A DNA stretch of 8,449 bases from Bacilli bacterium (GCA_017470045.1 JAFUFG010000085.1:1-8449), one strand, 5' to 3'. Counted from the first letter of the stretch, positions 1 to 6,607 are shown. The notes: generated by a model not told the origin, from the sequence alone. Numbers and translations: made by a program.

Positions 1-1
1 C

Positions 2-1210
2 CAACAAGCAAAACGTAATGCTCCATGTTTAATCTTTATCGATGAAATTGATGCAGTTGGTCGTCAAAGAGGTACTGGTTTAGGTGGAGGTCATGATGAA
101 CGTGAACAAACATTAAACCAATTACTTACTGAGATGGACGGCTTTGGTGCCAATGAAGGTATTATTATCATTGCAGCTACAAACAGACCGGATGTATTAG
201 ATCCTGCTTTACTTCGTCCAGGAAGATTTGATAGACAAGTTACTGTTAATTTACCAGATGTTAAGGGACGTGAGGAAATCTTAGGTGTACATGCTCGTAA
301 TAAGAAGCTTGCTGATGGTATAACATTAGCGAACTTAGCAAAACGTACTCCAGGATTTAGTGGTGCAGATCTTGAAAACTTATTAAATGAAGCTGCATTG
401 CTTGCTGTTCGTAGAAATAAAGAAGTAATTACTATGAGTGAAATTGATGAAGCAACTGATAGAGTTCTTATGGGACCTGCCAAAGCTTCTCATAAATATA
501 GTGAAAATGATCGTAAGTTAGTTGCTTACCACGAAGCTGGACATGCTGTTATTGGTTTAAAACTTGCTAATGCTAGTGATGTTCAAAAGGTAACAATTAT
601 TCCTCGTGGATCTGCTGGTGGGTATAATATGATGGTTCCATCAGAAGAAAAAATGTGTTCTACAAAAACTGACTTACTAGAAGAAATTACTGGTTTATTA
701 GGTGGTAGAACTGCTGAAGAGATTACTTTTGGTGAAATTACTACTGGAGCTCATAATGACTTTGAAAAGGCTACTAAGATTGCAAGAGCTATGGTTACAG
801 AATATGGTATGAGTGATTTAGGACCATTACAATTTGAACAACAAGCTGGTAGTGTATTCTTAGGAAGAGATTATAACAAGACACAACATTTCTCAGATGC
901 TGTAGCAAATGAAATTGATATGGAAATGAGAAAGATTATCAATGATTGTCATAAGAGAGCAAAAGAGATTATTAATAAGAACAAAGATTTATTAAAACTT
1001 ATTGCAGAAGCTTTATTAGAATATGAAACATTAACAAAAGAACAAATTGATTACTTAGTTGAACATGGTCATATGCCTAGTGAAGATGATAATAATGATA
1101 ATTATGAGTCTATGTCTATTACAAAACTTCGTAGTATTGCAAAGGAAAAAGGCATTAAAAATTACTCAAAATTAACAAAGAGTGAATTATTAAAGGAATT
1201 AAACGATTAG
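2..1210 (+). CDS. ftsH: ATP-dependent zinc metalloprotease FtsH, 5'-truncated by the window edge
   Basis: This is a membrane-anchored AAA+ protease that unfolds and degrades misfolded membrane proteins and short-lived regulators. The reading frame is open from base 2, so 402 residues are visible. The N-terminal membrane segments and Walker A lie upstream of the window. Visible residues: Walker B LIFIDE (10-15), the second region of homology with sensor Asn61 and arginine fingers Arg75 and Arg78 in RPGRFDR, and the zinc site HEAGH (177-181). The third metal ligand is probably Asp253 in GAHNDFEKAT. The helical peptidase domain runs to about residue 357. An acidic Asp/Asn linker then leads to a Rho_N/SAP-like tail (about 370-400), which is not usual for FtsH; see the separate entry. 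A terminator follows directly, so ftsH is the last gene of its unit. Identity is certain; only the tail assignment is tentative. Confidence 0.97.
   Translation, partial: QQAKRNAPCLIFIDEIDAVGRQRGTGLGGGHDEREQTLNQLLTEMDGFGANEGIIIIAATNRPDVLDPALLRPGRFDRQVTVNLPDVKGREEILGVHARNKKLADGITLANLAKRTPGFSGADLENLLNEAALLAVRRNKEVITMSEIDEATDRVLMGPAKASHKYSENDRKLVAYHEAGHAVIGLKLANASDVQKVTIIPRGSAGGYNMMVPSEEKMCSTKTDLLEEITGLLGGRTAEEITFGEITTGAHNDFEKATKIARAMVTEYGMSDLGPLQFEQQAGSVFLGRDYNKTQHFSDAVANEIDMEMRKIINDCHKRAKEIINKNKDLLKLIAEALLEYETLTKEQIDYLVEHGHMPSEDDNNDNYESMSITKLRSIAKEKGIKNYSKLTKSELLKELND
1109..1201 (+). other. Rho_N/SAP-like C-terminal tail domain of FtsH
   Basis: These codons specify about 31 residues with the pattern KLRSIAKEKGIKNYSKLTKS followed by ELLKEL. 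The pattern helix, GI(K)xYSKL(x)K, helix matches my memory of the Rho N-terminal and SAP-like helix-extension-helix motifs, which often bind nucleic acid. An acidic, flexible-looking linker separates it from the peptidase domain. FtsH C-termini are usually short, variable and unstructured, so this looks like an added module. The call rests on pattern recognition only. A coincidental helical hairpin remains possible. Confidence 0.6.
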
Positions 1211-1224
1211 TTTAATTCTTTTTT
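1192..1224 (+). terminator. Intrinsic terminator of ftsH, overlapping its stop codon
   Basis: A 13-bp stem pairs 1192-1204 with 1210-1222, with one G-T wobble at 1195/1219 and the five-base loop GATTA (1205-1209). A run of six T follows at 1219-1224. The left arm is ftsH coding sequence, and the TAG stop (1208-1210) straddles the loop and the start of the right arm. The stem is A/T-rich, so termination may be only moderately efficient. The mscL promoter begins immediately afterwards. Confidence 0.7.
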
Positions 1225-1225
1225 A

Positions 1226-1253
1226 TTGCAAAATCTTGAAAAAATATTATAAT
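1226..1253 (+). promoter_or_regulatory. Sigma-A-type promoter for mscL-dusB-RDD-lysS
   Basis: A perfect TATAAT -10 box lies at 1248-1253. A 4/6 -35 box, TTGCAA (1226-1231), sits 16 bp upstream. Transcription should begin near 1260, leaving a leader of about 18 nt before the mscL ATG. The -35 box directly abuts the T-tract of the ftsH terminator, so one transcription unit ends where the next begins. Confidence 0.7.
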
Positions 1254-1263
1254 ATAAGCAGTG

Positions 1264-1269
1264 AGGGAG
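1264..1269 (+). promoter_or_regulatory. Ribosome binding site that decides the mscL start
   Basis: AGGGAG at 1264-1269 is 8 nt before the ATG at 1278 but only 2 nt before the in-frame ATG at 1272. This favours 1278 (protein MAKKL...). The open frame reaches back to an ATG at 1236, but that codon lies upstream of the -10 box and would not be transcribed from this promoter. Confidence 0.75.
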
Positions 1270-1277
1270 AGATGTAT

Positions 1278-1721
1278 ATGGCTAAAAAATTAGTTGATAA
1301 AGAAGAACTAAAAAAACTTAAACAAAAATCTGGTGGATTTGTAAACGAATTTAAAGAATTCGTATTACGTGGTAACGTAATGGATATGGCTGTCGGTGTT
1401 ATCATTGGTGGTGCTTTCTCTGATATCGTTACTGCATTAACAAAAGATTTTATTAATCCATTAATTAATGGAATTGGTGGAGCTGAAATTGGTGGTTCTA
1501 TCAAAATCTATGGTGGACAAAGATTATTATATGGAGATTTTATTACATCTGTTATTAACTTTGTAATTATGGCTTTTGTCTTATTCATGTTATTAAAGAT
1601 TTGTAATGGAATCATTTCTATGGGTAAGAAGAAAGAAGAAGAAAAGAAAGAAGCTCCAAAGAAGAGTGATGAAACTGTTTTATTAGAAGAAATTAGAGAT
1701 CTTTTAAAGAAACAAAAATAA
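1278..1721 (+). CDS. mscL: Large-conductance mechanosensitive channel MscL
   Basis: MscL is a homopentameric inner-membrane channel that opens under membrane tension to release solutes during hypo-osmotic shock. The 147-residue product is a normal length. After a Lys-rich leader (1-20) come the family signature FKEFVLRGNVMDMAVGVIIG (25-44) and TM1, which contains the Gly-rich pore constriction. A short external loop (about 65-88) with IYGGQRLLYGDF precedes TM2 (about 89-110). A charged KKKEEEKK linker then leads to the conserved cytoplasmic helix VLLEEIRDLL (134-143). The positively charged leader is about 18 residues longer than the N-terminus of E. coli MscL. The start at 1278 is chosen from SD spacing; 1272 would add only two residues. 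It is the first gene of a unit, with dusB following 15 nt downstream. Confidence 0.95.
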   Translation: MAKKLVDKEELKKLKQKSGGFVNEFKEFVLRGNVMDMAVGVIIGGAFSDIVTALTKDFINPLINGIGGAEIGGSIKIYGGQRLLYGDFITSVINFVIMAFVLFMLLKICNGIISMGKKKEEEKKEAPKKSDETVLLEEIRDLLKKQK

Positions 1722-1736
1722 TTCTTTGGTGAGATT

Positions 1737-2717
1737 ATGAAATGGAACATAGGTAATGTTGAAATTGCGAATCAAGTAGTTTTGGCACCTATGGCCGGTA
1801 TTTCGAATTCTGCTTATCGTAGAATTTGTAAAGAAATGGGCTGTGGACTTATCTATGCGGAAATGGTTAGTGATAAAGCAATCAGTTATAACAATCAAAA
1901 AACGATTGATATGCTTTATATGACAGAAAGTGAAAGACCCTTAGCACAACAAATTTTTGGAAGTGACAAAGAGTCTTTTATTAAGGCCGCTAAATTTATT
2001 TATGAGAATATGCATCCTGATATTATTGATATTAATATGGGATGTCCTGTTCCGAAGGTTGCTGTTCGGGCTCAAGCCGGTTCTGCTTTATTAAAGTCTC
2101 CGGATAAGATTTACGATATTGTTAAGGCTGTTGTAGAATCTGTACCTATTCCGGTTACTGTAAAAATAAGAAGTGGTTGGGATTTTAATAGTATTAATGC
2201 TGTTGAAATAGCAAAAATCATTGAAAAAGCAGGTGCTAGTGCTATTTGTGTTCATCCTAGAACAAGAAGTCAAGGTTATACTGGAAAAGCCGATTGGAGC
2301 GTTATTAAGGACGTTGTTGAGGCTGTTTCTATTCCTGTTATTGGTAATGGTGATATTCATACTCCAGAAGATGCGAAACGTATGTTGGAAGAAACTGGAT
2401 GTACAGCTGTTATGATTGCTAGAGGTGTTTTAGGAAATCCATGGTTAATTAAAAATACAATTAACTATCTAGAAGGTAAAGATGTTTTTGAAGTATCTCT
2501 TCAAGAAAAGCTTGCTATGTGTCGAAAACATCTAAATTATTTAAAAGAATTAAAATCTGATAAAATAGCTTGTTTAGAAATTAGAAATCACATTAGTTGG
2601 TATTTTAAAGGGGTTAATGGTGCAAGTATTTTAAAAAACAGAGTATTTCAATGTAAAAATGTAGAAGAAATACTTCTATTGTTAGATGAATTTGAGGAGG
2701 AATTTGATGGAAGATAA
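1737..2717 (+). CDS. dusB: tRNA dihydrouridine synthase, DusB family
   Basis: This is an FMN- and NADPH-dependent enzyme that reduces specific uridines in the tRNA D-loop to dihydrouridine. The product has 326 residues, full length for bacterial Dus. The N-terminal TIM barrel shows the FMN-site APMAGIS (17-23), QQIFG (71-75), INMGCPVPKV with catalytic Cys103 (99-108), VKIRSGW (142-148), HPRTRSQGY (173-181), GNGDI (203-207) and IARG (227-230). The C-terminal helical domain carries EIRNHISWYFKG (281-292), which helps bind tRNA in this family. The DusB subgroup is favoured over DusA/DusC by the MGCPVPKV motif and by its place just upstream of lysS, as in Bacillus. GGTGAG at 1728-1733 is a somewhat close but usable SD site. 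The last 11 bases overlap the next gene. Confidence 0.95.
   Translation: MKWNIGNVEIANQVVLAPMAGISNSAYRRICKEMGCGLIYAEMVSDKAISYNNQKTIDMLYMTESERPLAQQIFGSDKESFIKAAKFIYENMHPDIIDINMGCPVPKVAVRAQAGSALLKSPDKIYDIVKAVVESVPIPVTVKIRSGWDFNSINAVEIAKIIEKAGASAICVHPRTRSQGYTGKADWSVIKDVVEAVSIPVIGNGDIHTPEDAKRMLEETGCTAVMIARGVLGNPWLIKNTINYLEGKDVFEVSLQEKLAMCRKHLNYLKELKSDKIACLEIRNHISWYFKGVNGASILKNRVFQCKNVEEILLLLDEFEEEFDGR
2694..2700 (+). promoter_or_regulatory. Ribosome binding site inside dusB for the RDD gene
   Basis: GAGGAGG lies 6 nt before the ATG at 2707 and is read as Glu codons at the end of dusB. It selects 2707 over the longer in-frame ATG at 2686, which would precede this site. The overlap suggests translational coupling of dusB and the RDD gene. 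Confidence 0.8.
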
Positions 2718-3306
2718 AACAAATGCTGTATTTTTAAAGAGATTGATAGCTTATCTCATTGATGCGTTTCTTATTTCTTTAGCAGCTAGTCTTCTTTCGA
2801 TGCCTTTTGTTGATACTAGTAATGATGAGAAAATGCAAAAAGAAGTAATGGAAATTACGGAGAGTTTAATGCAAGATGAAATATCTGTTAATACTTATTT
2901 AACAGAATATTCTTCATTGTATTATCAAATTAATCGTAATCAAGGAATTGTTGTATTAGTTTCTTTATTCCTTGAGGTTGCTTATTATATTGCTTTGCAA
3001 TTTTATATGGGTGGTCAAACAATCGGAAAGAAAATTGCAAGAATAAAAGTTGTAGCAAATGATGGCGAATTAACAATGAATACGTTAATTGCTAGATCTT
3101 TTTTAATTGATTCTATCTTAATGCATATTATTTCATTAATATGTATTACTTTCTTAAAAGTTCCTATGAATTATTTCTATGTGGTAGGTACTTTTGAAGC
3201 AGTTCAATTAGGATTCTTATTTGTTACAGTATTAATGGTAATGTACTCGAAAGATAAAAGAGGGGTTCATGATCGTATAACAAATACAAGTGTTATAAAT
3301 TGTTAA
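2707..3306 (+). CDS. RDD family integral membrane protein
   Basis: The 199-residue membrane protein has the three RDD-family signatures. These are FLKRLIAYLIDAF (9-21) with Arg12 and Asp19 in the first membrane helix, GGQTIGKKIARIKVV (102-116), and KRGVHDRITNTSVI (184-197) at the C-terminus. I see about four membrane segments, near 13-33, 80-100, 133-151 and 160-180. Between the first two is a polar, Glu-rich loop (about 36-78). RDD proteins are widespread; a few have been linked to ion or solute transport, but the substrate cannot be told from sequence here. The gene overlaps dusB by 11 nt, and lysS starts 11 nt after its stop, so all three should be co-transcribed. Family call firm, function unknown. 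Confidence 0.9.
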   Translation: MEDKTNAVFLKRLIAYLIDAFLISLAASLLSMPFVDTSNDEKMQKEVMEITESLMQDEISVNTYLTEYSSLYYQINRNQGIVVLVSLFLEVAYYIALQFYMGGQTIGKKIARIKVVANDGELTMNTLIARSFLIDSILMHIISLICITFLKVPMNYFYVVGTFEAVQLGFLFVTVLMVMYSKDKRGVHDRITNTSVINC

Positions 3307-3311
3307 GGAGG
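3305..3311 (+). promoter_or_regulatory. Strong ribosome binding site for lysS
   Basis: AAGGAGG overlaps the TAA stop of the RDD gene and sits 6 nt before the ATG at 3318. It rules out the longer in-frame start at 3300, which would lie inside the RDD gene and upstream of this site. Confidence 0.85.
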
Positions 3312-3317
3312 ATATTT

Positions 3318-4799
3318 ATGAGAGAATTAAGTGAACAAGAAGTTGTAAGAAGGGAAAAGTTAAATAATATCAAACATCCTTATCCTGAAAAATATGAAGT
3401 TAACTATGAATTGTGTGATGCTGCAAATTTAGAAGACGGTGTCACTGGTGTTCGTGTTGCAGGTAGAATTATTTTAATGCGTAAAATGGGTAAGATGAGT
3501 TTTTTAACGATTGGTGAAATCAAAGGAAAAATCCAAGTATCTGTAAAAGTAGATATGATTGGAGAAGAAGCTTATCAAGAATTTAAATCTAATTATGATT
3601 TAGGAGATTTTATTGGTGTACAAGGAGAAGTATTTACTACTCATACTGGTGAAAAAACAATTCGTGCTGATGAAATTACATTCTTAGGAAAAGCTTTAAA
3701 ACCATTACCAGAAAAATTCCATGGTGTAGAAGATATTGAGAAAATCTATCGTGAAAGATATTTAGATTTAATTATGAATGATGATAGTAAGAAGAAATTC
3801 TTATTTAGAAGTCGTTTTATTCGTGAAATTCGTAATTACTTAGATGAGCATGGTTATTTAGAGATTGAAACTCCTATTTTAAATAATAAGGCTAGTGGTG
3901 CTTTAGCAAAACCATTTATTACTCATCACAATGCTTTAGATATTGATTTATATTTAAGAATTGCTCCTGAAACTTATTTAAAGAGAGCAATTGTTGGTGG
4001 TTTTACAAAAGTATTTGAAATTGCTAGATGTTTCCGTAATGAAGGAATGGATGCTACTCACTTACAAGACTTTACTATGATGGAAGGATACTGTGCTTAC
4101 TATAACTACAAGGATAATATGAAGTTTTTACAAGAAATGCTTCAAACTATTATCATGAAGTTATTTGGTACTCTTCAAATTCAAGTAGGAGATAAGGAAG
4201 TTGATTTAAGTGGTGATTGGGAAGCTGTTAGTTTCCGTGATTTATTACTTCGTTATTGTGATATTGATTTAAGAGTATATGATACAAAGGAAAAGTTACT
4301 TGCTAAGATTCGTGAAGAAAAATTAGAAATTGATAGTGATACACCACTTGAAGATTTAGGATATGGTAACTTAGTTGATCAATTATATAAAAAGGTTGCA
4401 CGTGTTCATGTTGTTAATCCAATTTTCTTAACGGAACATCCAATTGAATTAAGCCCACTTGCTCGTGCAAATGATGATAATCCACAAATTACAGATCGTT
4501 TCCAATTAGTTATTAATGGAGCTGAGATTATTAATGCTTACTCTGAGTTAGTTGATCCACAAGAACAAGAAAGAAGACTTGAGGAACAAGCCAGATTAAA
4601 AGCTAATGGAGATGAAGAAGCAATGCCAATGGATGGAGATTATATCTCTGCCATGGAAGTTGGTATGCCTCCTATTAGTGGTTGGGGTATGGGAATTGAT
4701 CGTGTTGTTCAATTATTAACAAATTCTGATAACATTAAGGACGTTATTTTATTCCCATTAATGAGACCTTTAAACGAAGAAGAAAGAGACTCTGAATAG
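3318..4799 (+). CDS. lysS: Lysyl-tRNA synthetase, class II
   Basis: This cytoplasmic homodimer attaches lysine to tRNA-Lys using ATP. The 493-residue product is full length. The N-terminal OB-fold anticodon-binding domain (about 45-125) is followed by the linker KIYRERYLDL (142-151). Motif 1 lies in FLFRSRFIREIRNYL (161-175), motif 2 at FRNEG (239-243) and motif 3 at GWGMGIDRVVQLLT (455-468) with Arg462. By comparison with recalled E. coli LysU, the lysine-binding residues are kept: Glu218, Glu256, Tyr258, Asn406, Tyr408 (Phe in LysU) and Glu410. Several signature positions differ: THLQDF (247-252) where RHNPEF is usual, SELVDPQEQ for SELNDPxxQ, and GWGMGIDR for GLGIGIDR. It therefore looks like a divergent but probably active LysRS subfamily. 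No T-box lies upstream; expression comes from the mscL promoter. Class I LysRS is excluded by these motifs. Confidence 0.96.
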   Translation: MRELSEQEVVRREKLNNIKHPYPEKYEVNYELCDAANLEDGVTGVRVAGRIILMRKMGKMSFLTIGEIKGKIQVSVKVDMIGEEAYQEFKSNYDLGDFIGVQGEVFTTHTGEKTIRADEITFLGKALKPLPEKFHGVEDIEKIYRERYLDLIMNDDSKKKFLFRSRFIREIRNYLDEHGYLEIETPILNNKASGALAKPFITHHNALDIDLYLRIAPETYLKRAIVGGFTKVFEIARCFRNEGMDATHLQDFTMMEGYCAYYNYKDNMKFLQEMLQTIIMKLFGTLQIQVGDKEVDLSGDWEAVSFRDLLLRYCDIDLRVYDTKEKLLAKIREEKLEIDSDTPLEDLGYGNLVDQLYKKVARVHVVNPIFLTEHPIELSPLARANDDNPQITDRFQLVINGAEIINAYSELVDPQEQERRLEEQARLKANGDEEAMPMDGDYISAMEVGMPPISGWGMGIDRVVQLLTNSDNIKDVILFPLMRPLNEEERDSE

Positions 4800-4811
4800 A
4801 GCCTTTTTTTT
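4787..4811 (+). terminator. Intrinsic terminator of the mscL-dusB-RDD-lysS unit
   Basis: Arms 4787-4793 and 4798-4804 pair around the loop GAAT (4794-4797), with one A-C mismatch at 4789/4802. Eight T follow at 4804-4811. The outer stem can extend by A-U and G-U pairs using the upstream AGAAAG and the T-run. The lysS TAG stop (4797-4799) lies within the hairpin. This is the second unit in the window whose terminator is merged with the end of the gene. Confidence 0.75.
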
Positions 4812-4831
4812 GTGATTTTTTGGTGAAAGTA

Positions 4832-4860
4832 TTGATAATTAAGGGTTTAGTAGATATAAT
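4832..4860 (+). promoter_or_regulatory. Near-consensus sigma-A promoter for the YfcC-like transporter
   Basis: TTGATA (4832-4837, 5/6) and TATAAT (4855-4860, 6/6) are separated by the optimal 17 bp. The expected start of transcription is near 4867, only about 12 nt before the ATG. The SD sequence GGGAGG (4867-4872) would therefore lie at the very 5' end of the mRNA, with no room for a riboswitch or attenuator. It is the strongest-looking promoter of the window. Confidence 0.85.
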
Positions 4861-4878
4861 GATAGTGGGAGGTCATTT

Positions 4879-6549
4879 ATGAAAAAACACAATGCAATCA
4901 AAGTCGTTCTTATCACTTTAGCAGTGTTCATATTACTAACTTGGATATTACCAGCAGCTTCATATTCTGGTGAGTTTTATGATCAAGGACGCATTCAAGT
5001 AGGATTCTATGATTTATTAGTTTATCCATTTATTGCAATTTCAAATTTCTATTCAGCAACATTATTTATTCTTGCTGTAGGTGCATTCTATGGTATTCTT
5101 TATAAGATTCCTGCTTATCGTAATTTATTAGATTCAATTGCTAATAAATTCAAAGCTCATGGGGAAGTAGTTATTGGTTTAACTATGATTGTTCTAGCTG
5201 TTGCTACATCTGTATGTGGTATTCAATTAGGATTTGCTTTATTTTTCCCATTCATAGCTTCTATTATTTTATTAATGGGTTATGATAAAATCGTTGCTGC
5301 ATTAACTCTAGTAGGATCTACTATGATTGGTGTAGCTGGAACTACTTATGGTTATGAGAATGCTTCTATTCTTTATCAAATCTTAGGTACTGAAGAAAAT
5401 GGTTTATCAATTACAAGTGATATTCCTGTAAAAGTTGCTATTTTAGTTGTAGGATTAGCAGTACTTATCGTAAATACATTAATGTATATTAAGAAACATA
5501 ATACTGTTACTGTTGCTGAAGTAGAAACTAAGAAAGAAGAAAAAGAAGTAGAAGTTAAAGCCGAAGAGGTTCAAGTAGAAGAAGTTAAGGTTGAAGAAAA
5601 GAAACCTGCTAAGAAGAGTACTTCTAAAGCAAAATCTACTGCTAAAGATTCTAAGAAGGAATCTACTAAGAAAACTACTACAAAGAAGAGTAGTGGTAAA
5701 AAATCAAGTAAAAATAATAATAAGGCTGCTGCTACTGGTGATGACGTTATTGTTATCAAAGGTGGAGAAGAAACAGATTCATACTTAGTACCAGTTGATG
5801 AAGAAAAGAAACATAGTACTTGGGCATTAATTTGTGGATTTGCATTATTATTTGTTGTATTAATCCTAGCTTTTGTTCCTTGGAACACTGTATTTGGATT
5901 ATCATTTATGGAAGATGCACTTAAATCTGTTTATGAATTCAAAATATTTGGATTCCAATTATTCTCTAAATTAGCTGGTACAAATAATCAATTCCAAGCA
6001 TTTGGATCTTGGTCATTATCTGATATGATTTTTGTAATTGGACTTGTTTCTGTATTACTAATCTTTATCTATCGTGTTAAGATTGATGATGCTATTGATG
6101 GTGCTATTGAGGGAATGAAAAAGGCATTAGTTCCTGCAATTATCAGTGTATTAGTTTATGTTGCTTTAGTATTAAATGTATCTAATGCATATCAAACTAC
6201 TATTTATAAGTTTATTTTAGATATTACTGGTGATTTTAATGTATTTACTACTGCAGTGACTACTGCATTAGCATCATTCTTCAATTATGATCCATATTAT
6301 GCATTCCAATTAATTGTTCCTTATATTTCAGGAATTACTAAGAATACAGAAGCATATGGTATGATTGCAGTAATTTCTCAAGCTATGTATGGATTTACTA
6401 TGTTAATCGCTCCTACAAGTTTAGTTTTAATGGGAACATTATCATATTTAAAAGTATCATACAAAGATTGGTTAAAGAATACATGGAAATTCTTATTAGA
6501 ATTATTAGTTGTATTCTTAGTAATCTTTACTGTATTAGTATTGATTTAA
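4879..6549 (+). CDS. YfcC/ArcD-like membrane transporter with a lysine-rich cytoplasmic insert
   Basis: The product is a polytopic membrane protein of 556 residues, resembling the YfcC family of putative basic amino-acid antiporters. Family-like features are the N-terminal helix ending in TWILPAASYSGEF (21-33), GYDKIVAALTLVGSTMIGVAG (134-154, membrane core), and the C-terminal APTSLVLMGTLSYLKV (511-526) followed by YKDWLK. Hydrophobic segments fall near 7-26, 45-75, 97-115, 119-133, 137-155, 184-203, 315-337, 380-398, 417-433, 455-467, 494-520 and 537-556. Between the two halves, about residues 206-314 form a soluble insert: acidic Val/Glu repeats, then a Lys/Ser/Thr stretch, then an acidic segment. 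This is longer than I expect for the family. The substrate is unknown; arginine, ornithine, lysine or a C4-dicarboxylate are all conceivable. The gene has its own promoter and terminator and sits between two aminoacyl-tRNA synthetase genes. Confidence 0.7.
   Translation: MKKHNAIKVVLITLAVFILLTWILPAASYSGEFYDQGRIQVGFYDLLVYPFIAISNFYSATLFILAVGAFYGILYKIPAYRNLLDSIANKFKAHGEVVIGLTMIVLAVATSVCGIQLGFALFFPFIASIILLMGYDKIVAALTLVGSTMIGVAGTTYGYENASILYQILGTEENGLSITSDIPVKVAILVVGLAVLIVNTLMYIKKHNTVTVAEVETKKEEKEVEVKAEEVQVEEVKVEEKKPAKKSTSKAKSTAKDSKKESTKKTTTKKSSGKKSSKNNNKAAATGDDVIVIKGGEETDSYLVPVDEEKKHSTWALICGFALLFVVLILAFVPWNTVFGLSFMEDALKSVYEFKIFGFQLFSKLAGTNNQFQAFGSWSLSDMIFVIGLVSVLLIFIYRVKIDDAIDGAIEGMKKALVPAIISVLVYVALVLNVSNAYQTTIYKFILDITGDFNVFTTAVTTALASFFNYDPYYAFQLIVPYISGITKNTEAYGMIAVISQAMYGFTMLIAPTSLVLMGTLSYLKVSYKDWLKNTWKFLLELLVVFLVIFTVLVLI
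5494..5820 (+). other. Low-complexity lysine-rich insert encoded within the transporter gene
   Basis: These bases encode about residues 206-314. Three parts are visible. The first is an acidic Val/Glu repeat (about 216-240, with units like VEVKAEE, VQVEE, VKVEE). The second is a basic stretch (241-282) in which 17 of 42 residues are Lys, mixed with Ser, Thr and Ala, including KKPAKKSTSKAKSTAK. The third is an acidic, partly hydrophobic segment (286-312) with DDVIVIKGG and YLVPVDEEKK. The basic part resembles the tails of histone H1-like or HU-like proteins. Membrane helices on both sides are in the same frame, so it is an in-frame insert and not a frameshift artefact. Confidence 0.85.
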
Positions 6550-6552
6550 GGA

Positions 6553-6578
6553 AAAGAGTTCTTCGGAACTCTTTTTTT
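6553..6578 (+). terminator. Strong intrinsic terminator after the transporter gene
   Basis: A perfect 9-bp stem, 6553-6561 with 6566-6574, closes on a C(UUCG)G tetraloop (6562-6565). Seven T follow at 6572-6578. It lies 3 nt after the TAA stop and separates the transporter from the cysS unit. Confidence 0.95.
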
Positions 6579-6579
6579 A

Positions 6580-6607
6580 TTTACTTTTTTTATTATTATG
6601 GTATACT
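6580..6607 (+). promoter_or_regulatory. Extended -10 promoter for cysS-mrnC-rlmB
   Basis: TATACT (6602-6607, 5/6) is preceded by TG at 6599-6600, giving the extended -10 form TGnTATACT. A weak -35, TTTACT (6580-6585, 4/6), lies 16 bp upstream, right after the preceding terminator. Transcription should start near 6614, about 10 nt before the cysS ATG. The SD AGGTGA (6614-6619) would then be at the mRNA 5' end, leaving no space for a T-box leader. Confidence 0.7.

Noticed and set aside
91..483. Open frame of 130 codons on the - strand opposite ftsH
   Set aside because: It lies fully antisense to the conserved AAA+ domain, has no SD or recognisable motif, and is a by-product of ftsH codon use.
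1236..1277. Longer MscL start at 1236
   Set aside because: It lies upstream of the -10 box, lacks an SD, and would add residues not typical of MscL.
5494..5820. Frameshift or fusion artefact as the cause of the Lys-rich segment
   Set aside because: Membrane helices before and after are in the same frame and match one transporter family, and the codon style is like the neighbours'.
5571..5888. Open frame of 105 codons on the - strand opposite the transporter insert
   Set aside because: Its Leu/Phe-rich product is the complement of the Lys-rich codons; no SD or family signature is seen.
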